Of a DNA stretch of 8,085 nt, positions 1-7,310 are shown in pieces. Made by a program: the position numbers and the translations under genes. The stretch is from an uncultured Blautia sp. GTDB taxonomy: Bacteria > Bacillota > Clostridia > Lachnospirales > Lachnospiraceae. Under the pieces are notes generated by a model. That model had not been told where the DNA came from. It made no database searches and was given only the letters and a program-made list of their open reading frames with translations. The stretch is taken from assembly GCA_900541345.1 (NCBI GenBank), contig UQJE01000098.1:1-8085 (forward strand), in the 5' to 3' direction. Each line of letters begins with the position of its first letter. Within the stretch, counting starts at the first letter, position 1.

Positions 1-502
1 CTCCGTTTTTATCAAGCCCATTAAACGGTTCGTCCAGAATGATAATATGCGGATCTTCCATGATTGCCTGGGCGATCCCAAGGCGCTCCCGCATTCCAAG
101 AGAGTAATTTTTCACCGGTTTTTTGGAAGAAAAATCAAGTCCTACTTTTTCCATAGCGGTTTCTATTTCCTTTTTTCCAATTGTCCCTCTTAAAGATGCC
201 AGGATTTTTAAATTATCCCTGCCGGACAGATTGGGGAGAAATCCCGGGTTTTCAATGATCATTCCAAGAGATTCTGGAAAGTCCGTTTCTTTTCCGATCC
301 ACTTTCCTTCCACCAGGATTTTTCCCTCTGAAGGGTGAAGAAAACCACAGATGCACTTTAAAAGCACCGTCTTTCCGGAACCGTTCATTCCCACAATACC
401 ATGAATCTTTCCTTCCTCAAATGTGTGGGTGATATTTTTTAAAATCATCTCTTCCCCAAAATATTTTGTAATCCCCTGTATCTCAATGGCTGCGTTTCCC
501 AT
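1..502 (-). CDS. BcrA-type ABC transporter ATP-binding protein (partial, C-terminus beyond left edge)
   Basis: This is the nucleotide-binding subunit of an ABC exporter; it would hydrolyse ATP on the cytoplasmic face and power the two membrane subunits encoded immediately upstream. I translated 167 residues from the ATG at 502-500. Visible motifs are Walker A GMNGSGKT (38-45), IIENPGF (82-88) with Glu84 where most ABC ATPases have the Q-loop Gln, signature YSLGM (133-137), Walker B IIILDE (153-158, Glu158 catalytic) and the D-loop GLD (162-164). The H-loop His and the rest of the C-terminus lie off the window. The IIENPGF and YSLGMRERL patterns are typical, from memory, of the BcrA/lantibiotic-immunity-like branch. 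The start is supported by GAGGAG (complement of 511-516) 8 nt upstream. It follows the 298-residue membrane gene by 24 bp, so it is probably co-transcribed. The function class is sure; the substrate is unknown. Confidence 0.93.
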   Translation of the reverse strand, partial: MGNAAIEIQGITKYFGEEMILKNITHTFEEGKIHGIVGMNGSGKTVLLKCICGFLHPSEGKILVEGKWIGKETDFPESLGMIIENPGFLPNLSGRDNLKILASLRGTIGKKEIETAMEKVGLDFSSKKPVKNYSLGMRERLGIAQAIMEDPHIIILDEPFNGLDKNG

Positions 503-526
503 ATATCCCACTCCTCTCTTTGCTGG

Positions 527-1423
527 TTATTCACTTTTTTGCACAAACAGAAATTCAAAATGCTTCATCTCCCGTTTTATGATCATAATATTTATTCCAA
601 TCATCACACAGAAGAAAAGAAGGCTTGTCCCAATCCTGGGAAGATAATCATACCCGAAATTGTGCATATAGTATGTGGCATGATTTAATGGAGAAATCCA
701 CCCGGCAATTACCTGTGCCTTATATTCTACCGTACCTGGAAAGTGAAACAATTTCATAAAAATCTCCGGATTTAAAAACAGTCCGAACAAATTAAAGAGA
801 AATACACTGATACTTCCAAGCGCCGGACGTTTTCCAAGGCGGAACGCAAGCAACATAGTGGCATTTACAAGAGCATATCCAGCAATCAGAAGAAAAATCA
901 TGGCAGCACAGGGATATGGCAAAGTTGCTTCCAGTATTTTTAAGGAGGCAGGAAGGGCGATCTTCTGTCCTGCTCCGGAATAACCGAGAAGCGCCATTGT
1001 CTCACTCCATATATTTCCTACAAAAGAAATATTCCCGCAGATGATGCAAGTTACAAGAAGCAGGAATAGTACATAACAAATCGTGATAAAAAATACATAT
1101 AAAAGCTGTCCCCAAATCCATATATTTTTTGTGATTCTTGTGAGATAGTAAGGGGTAAGCTGGTTGTTTACCGGAAGATCCGCAAAAAGGAAAATCAAAA
1201 GCAATGTCGAAATCATAATAGATTTCCCATCTCCAAAGGCAAGGATAAAGGTTTCAAACACCTGCATGGAAGTTCCGTAGCTTTCCGCAAAAAACACCGC
1301 CTTATCGGAAAGCATCAGGCAGAGCACAAATGCCAGAACAAAGGACAAAATAAACCTTGGATTTCTCATTTCCTGCCGCAGATGAAATATGGCAGACTTC
1401 CACACCAATTTCCATTTACACAT
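527..1423 (-). CDS. ABC-2-like transporter membrane subunit (second of a pair)
   Basis: This is a polytopic integral membrane protein, likely one half of the translocation pore driven by the BcrA-type ATPase encoded 24 bp downstream. The 298 residues contain about six hydrophobic segments, roughly at 24-38, 68-84, 104-129, 171-193, 203-217 and 265-283, with a basic N-terminus on the presumed cytoplasmic side. After the second segment comes a short polar stretch (TPYYLTRITKNIWIWGQ, about 90-106). It matches in position the RFVLMSLSRTSYKAYIGTK stretch of the neighbouring 257-residue protein, which suggests the two are distant paralogous subunits. I chose the ATG at 1423-1421 because AGGAGG (complement of 1431-1436) sits 7 nt upstream; the TTG two codons earlier would abut the Shine-Dalgarno. 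It overlaps the upstream stop by 8 bp, which points to translational coupling. The exact family is not recognised; ABC-2 membership is inferred from size, topology and context. Confidence 0.85.
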   Translation of the reverse strand: MCKWKLVWKSAIFHLRQEMRNPRFILSFVLAFVLCLMLSDKAVFFAESYGTSMQVFETFILAFGDGKSIMISTLLLIFLFADLPVNNQLTPYYLTRITKNIWIWGQLLYVFFITICYVLFLLLVTCIICGNISFVGNIWSETMALLGYSGAGQKIALPASLKILEATLPYPCAAMIFLLIAGYALVNATMLLAFRLGKRPALGSISVFLFNLFGLFLNPEIFMKLFHFPGTVEYKAQVIAGWISPLNHATYYMHNFGYDYLPRIGTSLLFFCVMIGINIMIIKREMKHFEFLFVQKSE

Positions 1424-2189
1424 GAGCAACCCTCCTTCTTATCACGGCTGAATACACACCGCTCGCCAAACATACGGCAATTATCAAAGCTCCATACCGC
1501 ACTCCCACAGAAAGATATTTAGAAACCACCCATTCTTTTGGACTTAAAAAATGCAGTTCCGGATAGTATCGACTCTGAAATTCAGAAAGAATATAATACA
1601 GGATAAACGGCGCCATATATGCCATATAACGGCTTTTCATCACTACGGCAGAAATTCCGCCTATCACTGCCCAGAAAGCCCCGCTCAATGCGGCAAGTCC
1701 AGCCCACTGTAGCAGGGAAAGAAGCATATGCTGTCCCAGATACCCCATAAACTCTCCAAAAAACTCTCCGGAGGAAAACGCAGCAAAAATACAGAAAATC
1801 GTCTGAAGACAAAACGCGCATATGACACAACATCCCCCAGAAACAGCTGTCACAAGTACTTTCGTTCCAATGTATGCTTTATAACTAGTGCGGGAAAGGC
1901 TCATCAGCACAAATCTGTTTTCTGCCTCCTCGTAAAATACAGAGGCATACGAAAAAGCGGCTGTCATGGATACCGCTATCAGAAACAACTCCGACTGGGA
2001 AGCCCCCTGCAAAAGGATCCATCCAGCCTGTTTCAGTCCGGCCAGCGAACCATCCATTTGTAGATACGACTCTGCTAAAGAAAAACTATCTCCTGCACCA
2101 ACCAGTCCCATAAGCAAAATCAGTACTACACTCCCTGCAAATTTCCAGGAACAAATTCCGCGTCTCATTTCTGTTTTCAGCACATTCAT
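1416..2189 (-). CDS. ABC-2-like transporter membrane subunit (first of a pair)
   Basis: This polytopic membrane protein of 257 residues is a likely partner of the downstream 298-residue protein in an ABC-2 type exporter. Hydrophobic segments fall at about 17-33, 63-86, 106-137, 152-183, 188-203 and 232-250, giving roughly six TMs. The loop EENRFVLMSLSRTSYKAYIG (about 87-108, with one residue omitted here) has the Arg/Lys-rich pattern seen after TM2 in many small ABC-2 permeases. The protein is Cys-rich inside TM3 (Cys120, 121, 124, 127, 133). The ATG at 2189 has AAAGGGGG 6 nt upstream (GGGGG is the complement of 2196-2200). It starts 34 bp after the lipoprotein stop. Its last codons (Arg-Arg-Arg-Val) contain the AGAAGGAGG that serves as ribosome binding site for the next gene. 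Size and pairing fit LanE/LanG-like or BcrB-like subunits, but I cannot assign the family from sequence alone. Confidence 0.85.
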   Translation of the reverse strand: MNVLKTEMRRGICSWKFAGSVVLILLMGLVGAGDSFSLAESYLQMDGSLAGLKQAGWILLQGASQSELFLIAVSMTAAFSYASVFYEEAENRFVLMSLSRTSYKAYIGTKVLVTAVSGGCCVICAFCLQTIFCIFAAFSSGEFFGEFMGYLGQHMLLSLLQWAGLAALSGAFWAVIGGISAVVMKSRYMAYMAPFILYYILSEFQSRYYPELHFLSPKEWVVSKYLSVGVRYGALIIAVCLASGVYSAVIRRRVAHV

Positions 2190-2223
2190 TTCTCTCCCCC
2201 TTTCTCTGTTCAGTCATTGAAAA

Positions 2224-3759
2224 TCAGTTAAAAAAATCCATCTCTTGCACAGGGCTTACATATCCGCCATCCACTGCGCTTAATACTACCGTCTCCTTCT
2301 TCGGCCGTCCCTTCCGGTCGCCGTCCAAATGATTGATGGTGCAGCCTTCCAGTTCAAACACCCATACAGGAACAAGCCAAGAGTTCTGAGGCGCTTCGTA
2401 AGCCGGAACATAGGAGCTTTGAAGCTGTACACTTTTTACTGCCCATTCATTGGAAGTTTCTTTGCCGTCAAACCCATTAATACTGTCTACTGCCACTTTT
2501 ACAGCCAGCATATGGCTCCCCAGTTTTTCTGTAATCTCTTCAAAGGGAAGAAGATTTGTATTTTCCGCAATTACCTTTCCTTTTTCTGACATATTTTTCC
2601 ATAAAAAGCTTTTCATCCCATCTTCCGTTACTACAACCTGAATCTCTTCCGGAGCAAAAGAAGGTTTATATACCGCCTCACTTAAATCCTGATAAAAGGT
2701 TCCGCCTGACTGACTATAAGAAACAAGCCCTTCATTATCCATACCCATGTAAAATTTATAACCAGCCTGTCCTTTTTCCCAGTCCGGATCCATAAAATCC
2801 CATCTTGTGTCTGTGGGACTCCAGAAAACCTTTTCTATTGTTCGTACCTGCATATTTTGAATTTCCAGATCTTCCAATACTTTTCTTGCTTCTTCCTCTG
2901 CCTGTTCTTCTGTAAGAGAAAGCTCTTCTGTTTCTTCTTCAAACTTTGCGGAAAAATCTGCAAATTCCGATTTCCATTTTTCAGACGCTTCTTCCTGCAT
3001 ATCTTCTGCCTTCTGTATCTGACTTTCTGTAACCACACCACCTTCTATATAGAAAAATCCTCCGTTTAAACCTTTCTCCGCATCATATTTTACAGCAGAA
3101 ATCCTTGCTTTTTTGTCATCCTTTCCCGGAATCTCCGCTGAAAAAAAGCAGTCTCCAAAGGTCTCCTGCATATATTCCTCATTTCCCCCGCTCAACATAG
3201 CTTCGTATGTATCTTCTTTATAAGACCCAAATGCCGGCTCTTTTATTTCTGCGGTCTGTATATCCTCTCCAGGAAGGGCTTCCATAATCTTTTTCAGATT
3301 CGACAAGCGGTCTGTGGCATTCATACCCTCTTCCAGAGAAGGGTTCCCATAAGCGCCTTCCTTGTTTTTAATTTTTTCTATATACGCACTGCCCTCATCT
3401 TTTGTCAAAAGAGAGGGTTCCTGAAGGGGATTGTTACCTCGGAAGTAATCTGTAAGTTTTTTTAACTGTTCCTCACCAAATGCCGTCCTCTTTACCTCCG
3501 TTATGGGCGTATTTTTTATTTCTGGTACAAAAATACTTATCCCTTTTGCTTCAACTGTTACTGCCCCATCATTTTTAGAAATAGTTTCTTCCCAATTTTC
3601 CGGTACAGAAATTTCTTTTACTTCTTTTGATTTTTCTACTGCAGTGCCTTCTGGGAGCCCATCTACTTTAGAAAGAACAACCTCTTTTTCTGGCGTTTTT
3701 TCACAACCACACAATAATCCAGAAAATAAAAACAGTAAACAAACTAATGTTTTTTTCAT
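2224..3759 (-). CDS. Large cell-surface lipoprotein, possibly with PepSY/YpeB-like segments
   Basis: This is a predicted membrane-anchored extracellular lipoprotein of 511 residues. The N-terminus MKKT, the hydrophobic core at 5-16 and the lipobox Leu-Cys-Gly-Cys place the lipidated Cys at residue 19. The mature part is acidic and has no further TM. Residues about 250-300 are Glu/Lys-rich and probably helical. LSLTEEQAEEEARKVLEDL (280-298) followed by a beta-rich stretch, and the C-terminal NSWLVPVWVFEL (459-470) with VLSAVDGGYV (492-501), recall the helix-plus-strand pattern of PepSY/YpeB-like proteins. A match to the uncharacterised DUF6034 lipoprotein family is possible from memory but unchecked. 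The ATG has AAGGAGG (complement of 3770-3776) 10 nt upstream. It lies between an FtsX module and an ABC-2 module, so it may be a substrate-binding, sensing or immunity component; the function is not known. It is much longer than LanI immunity lipoproteins. Confidence 0.85.
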   Translation of the reverse strand: MKKTLVCLLFLFSGLLCGCEKTPEKEVVLSKVDGLPEGTAVEKSKEVKEISVPENWEETISKNDGAVTVEAKGISIFVPEIKNTPITEVKRTAFGEEQLKKLTDYFRGNNPLQEPSLLTKDEGSAYIEKIKNKEGAYGNPSLEEGMNATDRLSNLKKIMEALPGEDIQTAEIKEPAFGSYKEDTYEAMLSGGNEEYMQETFGDCFFSAEIPGKDDKKARISAVKYDAEKGLNGGFFYIEGGVVTESQIQKAEDMQEEASEKWKSEFADFSAKFEEETEELSLTEEQAEEEARKVLEDLEIQNMQVRTIEKVFWSPTDTRWDFMDPDWEKGQAGYKFYMGMDNEGLVSYSQSGGTFYQDLSEAVYKPSFAPEEIQVVVTEDGMKSFLWKNMSEKGKVIAENTNLLPFEEITEKLGSHMLAVKVAVDSINGFDGKETSNEWAVKSVQLQSSYVPAYEAPQNSWLVPVWVFELEGCTINHLDGDRKGRPKKETVVLSAVDGGYVSPVQEMDFFN

Positions 3760-3848
3760 GACGATGATACCTCCTTCAATTTACGAGACTTTTTGTATTT
3801 CAAATATTTTATATAGATCTTTTAATCCAAAACATTAAAAACACTCTA
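3760..3848 (-). promoter_or_regulatory. Only sizeable intergenic gap in the operon; possible weak internal promoter and leader
   Basis: These 89 bp separate the FtsX permease stop from the lipoprotein start and are strikingly AT-rich. Read on the minus strand they hold TATATAAAATATT (complement around 3802-3814), which could supply a -10 box, but I see no convincing TTGACA-like -35 at 16-18 bp. A 7-bp all-AT inverted repeat (3820-3826 with 3834-3840) is present. It lacks a GC stem or U-tract, so I do not call a terminator. The strong AAGGAGG at 3770-3776 belongs to the lipoprotein gene. Read-through from upstream remains likely. Confidence 0.25.
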
Positions 3849-5132
3849 TCAATCGGGCATAACCAAAATCTCTTTCGGATTTACTCTCATAATCTTTACA
3901 GAAGATAACGCGGTAACTGCAGCACAGAAAGTGAAACCTCCCACACCCACAACAAACACGTTTCCGGCTTTCAGAATTGCCCCGGAAATATCAAGCACAC
4001 TTCCAAGGAAACGCACTCCGAAAAATACAACGGGAACTGCAATTAGAAAGCTTCCGGCGAAAATAAGCAGATTTTCCACAATAAGTTTTCTCATAATCTT
4101 TCCTTTGGAAAATCCCATAGAAAGAAAGATTCCCATCTCTCTTGTTCTTTCCTGATTCCACATCGTAAGAATAATTGTAAGAATTACCGTCCCCAGAGCA
4201 AGAACGACTGCCAGCATGAGAAACAGAATCCTTTCCATCTGGGTCAGAGGACCTGACGCCCTGTCATACTCTGCATTATTTGTGTTGATAAAATAGCTGT
4301 CCCAGTTATAACCCGGAATGGACTGCAGTTTTTCCAATGCACCTGTAAGAAGCGCCGGGTCCTCTATCCAGAGCGTAATGCCATTTGCATACTCTGTCTT
4401 TTCCTGCCATACGTCCCTCTGTACATCCATACCGCTTTTTTCATCTACATAAACATAATTGGAAAGAATCTCTGTCTCTGCTCTCTGGTGGGAAGTGTTA
4501 TCTGCCTCCGGGTCTACCTGAAAAATCCCCACAATCTGAAAATTATATGTATTCCCCACACCGGAACGTGCCCGCATAATCATCTCGTCTGTCACAGTTC
4601 CTGTAATGGTATCGCCTATTTTCAGATCATTTGCTGCAGCAAGCTCCTCGGAAATAACAGCTTTTCCTATGTCATCTCTTTGAATATGTTCTCCTTCTGT
4701 CAGCTTTAATTTTCCTTCCGTAAACTCTCTTCCAAGAACGCTTTCCGTACAGGAAACCATTCTTGCTGTATGCGCCTCTTCCTTTCCCTCGGATGTGAAC
4801 TTTCCCGGAATCAGAGAAAGTTCCTGCATAGAAAGGTAAAATGTATTTGTTCCGCTCCATTTTTTCGGTTTTATCACTTCTGCAGCCGTCTTTCCAAGTT
4901 CTGGTGTCACCAGGTTTTCATCATCAAATGTTCTTTCCACTGTAAGGCAGGCATAAAACTGCTTTCGAAGCTCTTCAAGAGAATTTTCCACTGCATCTGT
5001 GAGAGTTATTCCCGCAAGCACCAAAACAGACAGAGTAAAAAAGATTCCCACAAGAATCGCACTTCTTGATTTCTTTCGTTTTATGTATAACACTGCATGG
5101 TATAAAATTCCTTTTTCTTTATTCCTTTGCAT
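3849..5132 (-). CDS. FtsX/MacB-type ABC permease (short form, 427 aa)
   Basis: This permease subunit has the four-TM FtsX architecture and would work with the ATPase encoded directly upstream. TM1 is at about 24-45. A long extracellular domain (about 46-297, MacB periplasmic-core-like) contains the typical block LTEGEHIQRDDIGKAVISEE and LKIGDTITG. TM2 is at about 302-324, TM3 at 351-374 and TM4 at 391-412, ending in RVNPKEILVMPD. The cytoplasmic TM2-TM3 loop has the family pattern ERTREMGIFLSMGFSKGKI. The ATG at 5132-5130 is preceded by GGAGG (complement of 5142-5146) at 9 nt; a TTG three codons earlier abuts that site and is rejected. The gene overlaps the ATPase stop by 14 bp, so translation is probably coupled. 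Unlike the two upstream permeases, its TM3-TM4 extracellular loop is short (about 16 residues). Substrate unknown. Confidence 0.93.
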   Translation of the reverse strand: MQRNKEKGILYHAVLYIKRKKSRSAILVGIFFTLSVLVLAGITLTDAVENSLEELRKQFYACLTVERTFDDENLVTPELGKTAAEVIKPKKWSGTNTFYLSMQELSLIPGKFTSEGKEEAHTARMVSCTESVLGREFTEGKLKLTEGEHIQRDDIGKAVISEELAAANDLKIGDTITGTVTDEMIMRARSGVGNTYNFQIVGIFQVDPEADNTSHQRAETEILSNYVYVDEKSGMDVQRDVWQEKTEYANGITLWIEDPALLTGALEKLQSIPGYNWDSYFINTNNAEYDRASGPLTQMERILFLMLAVVLALGTVILTIILTMWNQERTREMGIFLSMGFSKGKIMRKLIVENLLIFAGSFLIAVPVVFFGVRFLGSVLDISGAILKAGNVFVVGVGGFTFCAAVTALSSVKIMRVNPKEILVMPD

Positions 5133-5763
5133 ACTCCCCAACCTCCGCTGAAAAACGTTTGTCCCTATAAGTACATACTACATCAGCTTCTTTTGCCAGA
5201 GCAGAAGAATGCGTTACCATAATGACGCATCTTCCTTCTTCATGGGCGCTTTTTTTCAAAAGCTCCATAATTCCCCTTGCCGTATCTTCATCAAGATTTC
5301 CTGTAGGCTCGTCTGCCAGAATGACCGGCTTGTTGCTTGCAAGCCCTCTTGCAATGGCAACTCTTTGCTGCTGCCCTCCGGAAAGCTTCAGCACGTTTCT
5401 GTTCCACAGTTCTCTGGAAAGCCCTACCTTTTCCAACGCCTCCTCCACAGGAAGCTTTGCAGTCAGTTCCACATTTTCTTTTACCGTCATATATTCAATC
5501 AAATTATATCCCTGGAAAATAAACGCCACATGATCCTGCCTGTGTTTATCAAGACCGTATTCTTTAATATCTGTTCCATCATAGAGGATTTTTCCTTTTC
5601 TCGGACTATCAAGCCCTCCTAAAAGAGAAAGCATAGTGGTTTTTCCGCAGCCAGACTGCCCTAGAATGGCATACAGTTTCCCTTTTTCAAAGTCAAGACT
5701 CACATCCTCCAGGACTGTATTGTAATCTGTGTAAGAATACATCATATCAACAATCTGCAGCAT
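5119..5763 (-). CDS. LolD/MacB/SalX-type ABC transporter ATP-binding protein
   Basis: This cytoplasmic ATPase of 214 residues would drive the FtsX-type permeases encoded on both sides of it. All canonical motifs are intact: Walker A GQSGCGKTT (35-43), Q-loop Gln84 in FIFQGYNLI, signature LSGGQQQRVAIARGLA (127-142), Walker B VILADE (147-152) with catalytic Glu152, D-loop GNLD (155-158) and H-loop His185 in VTHS. The sequence LADEPTGNLD is a hallmark of the MacB/LolD/FtsE/SalX branch that partners with FtsX-fold permeases. The length is slightly short for the family (typically 220-250) but nothing essential is missing. The ATG at 5763 has AGGAGG (complement of 5772-5777) 8 nt upstream. It starts 23 bp after the 502-residue permease stop and overlaps the next permease by 14 bp. 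No periplasmic-adaptor (MacA/YknX-like) gene is visible. Class certain, substrate not. Confidence 0.97.
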   Translation of the reverse strand: MLQIVDMMYSYTDYNTVLEDVSLDFEKGKLYAILGQSGCGKTTMLSLLGGLDSPRKGKILYDGTDIKEYGLDKHRQDHVAFIFQGYNLIEYMTVKENVELTAKLPVEEALEKVGLSRELWNRNVLKLSGGQQQRVAIARGLASNKPVILADEPTGNLDEDTARGIMELLKKSAHEEGRCVIMVTHSSALAKEADVVCTYRDKRFSAEVGEYAKE

Positions 5764-5786
5764 ATCTTATTCCTCCTGTTCTTTTT

Positions 5787-7295
5787 TCACTCTATCATAG
5801 ATAGTATCCGTATGGGTTCCAGTTTGAGCGTCTTCTTAATTACCCCGTTTACGCAGAAGGAAATAATAAGAAGCATAACAGCAAAGACTGTCACAACGAT
5901 TTTTACGCTCACATTCGTGTTCAGCTCTTTCGGCGGCTCTATACCTGTTTTCTGGTTCTTTGCCATCTCTGATGCTTTACTTTGTTCTCCACGAGCAATG
6001 GCTGCCTCAATTTCTTTTTCTGTGTAAACTTTCTGTTCCTTCTCCTGATGTACTGTTCCATAAATCTGCTCTCCAATAACCGGCGTTATTGCAAAGCTCA
6101 CAACAAAAGCGAGAAGAAATGCAACGATTCCAAGCAGCAGATGTTCCCACAAAAACTGCTTTCGGATTTCTTTTCCTGTAATGCCAAGAGACATTAAAAT
6201 TCCGGTTTCACGGACACGTTTTTTCATGGAATGAGTAATTACTAATGACAGAAGCAAAATACCTGCCACCAATATAACGCAAAGACATACAAACATTATC
6301 TTTTTTACCGTGTCAAGTGGTTTCACCGCGTCTTTATACATGGAATCGTCTTTTCGCAATTCGTAATACTGCCAGTCGATTCCCTCAAGACTGTTGACCT
6401 CTTTCATCACTTTATCAATTTCTGCCGGGTTTTCCACAAAAAATTGACTAACTCCTAACGTACGAGAATCTCCATAGATTTCGTTCAAATCATATCCCGT
6501 TTCATTATCTACAAAAATCCAATTTTCTAAAATATCGTATTCATTGGTATATTTCGATACTCCTTGATTATATGTCATCTCAAAAATTCCAACGATTTTT
6601 GTTTCAAGCAATCCTAAAGGCAGGGCTGGATAACCCGTACCTAACACCAAAGAATCACCTCTAATTTTAAATGTATCCCCTAACTTTAAACGATTTTTTC
6701 TGGCAAGCTCTTTTGAAATGATGACTGTATATTTATCTTCTGGAACAATATGCCGCCCTTCTACAAGTCTAAAAGTTCCATTTTGGAATTCCTCAAAATG
6801 TTCACTTTTCCGTACAGATTGACACCGTGTACAAAATCTTAAATTTTGTGTATCTTCAATAGAGAACATGGCATTCGGATTCGGGTGTTCTAGGTCATAT
6901 TCATAACTATCTTTCCAATATCCTGGAATCAGTTCATAATCACAAAGCATTACACTATGGTCTCTTCCTGCTTCGTAATCTAGCACCCCGTTTACTTCTT
7001 CCACAACATAGTTTAACATTTTTTCATTCATTTGAGGCCCAATATAAAAACTAAGTGTACCAACGGTTTCTACTTCTCTTTCTTCCCAAAGTTCTGGTTT
7101 TGATTTGTCCCGATAAAGCAGCATCATAAAGCTTGCCCCGTACTTCTTTTCTACTTCTTTCATCATCTGTTTTGATGTTCCATATATAGACAGAAACACC
7201 AACATAAAGAAAGTAAGAAAAAATACGATTCCGAATAAAAGAAGATTACTCTTTTTCCTGGATAGGGATAGTAATATTCTTTTTTTCTCTTTCAC
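5787..7295 (-). CDS. FtsX/MacB-type ABC permease (long form, 502 aa)
   Basis: This permease subunit has TM1 (about 17-38), a large extracellular domain (about 39-330), TM2 (333-354), a cytoplasmic coupling loop with KKRVRETGILMSLGITGKEI, TM3 (386-407) and TM4 (464-485), ending in LEPIRILSMIE. The extracellular LVEGRHIVPEDKYTVIISKE and LKLGDTF blocks match the MacB-like core and the shorter permease in this operon. Two features are odd. Between TM3 and TM4 there is a strongly charged insert of about 55 residues (408-462) that the short permease lacks. The extracellular domain also has a Cys-x-x-Cys (Cys155/Cys158) plus Cys118. GTG is the start, with AGGGGG (complement of 7303-7308) 7 nt upstream; no in-frame ATG near the start does better. 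It follows the upstream permease fragment by 15 bp and shares with it about 85% of its last 230 residues, including a perfectly identical 278-bp DNA tract. Confidence 0.93.
   Translation of the reverse strand: MKEKKRILLSLSRKKSNLLLFGIVFFLTFFMLVFLSIYGTSKQMMKEVEKKYGASFMMLLYRDKSKPELWEEREVETVGTLSFYIGPQMNEKMLNYVVEEVNGVLDYEAGRDHSVMLCDYELIPGYWKDSYEYDLEHPNPNAMFSIEDTQNLRFCTRCQSVRKSEHFEEFQNGTFRLVEGRHIVPEDKYTVIISKELARKNRLKLGDTFKIRGDSLVLGTGYPALPLGLLETKIVGIFEMTYNQGVSKYTNEYDILENWIFVDNETGYDLNEIYGDSRTLGVSQFFVENPAEIDKVMKEVNSLEGIDWQYYELRKDDSMYKDAVKPLDTVKKIMFVCLCVILVAGILLLSLVITHSMKKRVRETGILMSLGITGKEIRKQFLWEHLLLGIVAFLLAFVVSFAITPVIGEQIYGTVHQEKEQKVYTEKEIEAAIARGEQSKASEMAKNQKTGIEPPKELNTNVSVKIVVTVFAVMLLIISFCVNGVIKKTLKLEPIRILSMIE
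5883..6160. repeat. Direct repeat copy 1: perfect 278-bp identity with 7407-7684
   Basis: Compared base by base with the second copy, I found no mismatch over 278 bp, at a constant offset of 1524 bp. It encodes about residues 380-471 of the 502-residue permease: TM3, the charged extracellular insert and the first part of TM4. On both sides identity drops abruptly, with several mismatches within the first 15 bases, including silent ones. It sits inside a longer gap-free but diverged homologous block, 5787-6479 against 7311-8003. Confidence 0.95.
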
Positions 7296-7310
7296 ACTTT
7301 CGCCCCCTCT

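Noticed and set aside
1424..1429. TTG start two codons upstream for the 298-residue membrane protein
   Set aside because: The Shine-Dalgarno AGGAGG would be only about 1 nt away; the ATG at 1423 has ideal 7-nt spacing.
1728..2063. Plus-strand open frame of 111 codons
   Set aside because: It lies antisense to the well-supported 257-residue membrane gene, has no domain-like sequence and no good ribosome binding site. It is a shadow frame, as are the other plus-strand frames of 60-137 codons across the window, including 5209-5622 antisense to the ATPase.
2887..2940. CTT/TCT-rich stretch considered as a simple-sequence or phase-variable repeat
   Set aside because: It is imperfect, encodes Glu-rich helix in frame and has no uniform repeat unit; codon composition explains it.
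2835..3041. Short minus-strand frame overlapping the lipoprotein in another phase
   Set aside because: Its Lys/Arg/Gln-rich translation is the frameshifted reading of the Glu/Lys-rich part of the lipoprotein, not a gene.
3503..3838. Plus-strand open frame of 111 codons crossing the lipoprotein 5' end
   Set aside because: It is antisense to the lipobox region of a convincing lipoprotein gene, has a low-complexity hydrophobic translation and no supporting signals.
3820..3840. Perfect 7-bp inverted repeat (TTTTAAT / ATTAAAA) considered as a terminator or operator
   Set aside because: The stem is all A/T with a 7-nt loop and no U-tract after it on the transcribed strand, so it would be very weak. 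Such repeats are expected by chance in this AT-rich gap.
5133..5141. TTG start three codons upstream for the short FtsX permease
   Set aside because: GGAGG directly abuts that TTG; the ATG at 5132 has workable 9-nt spacing.
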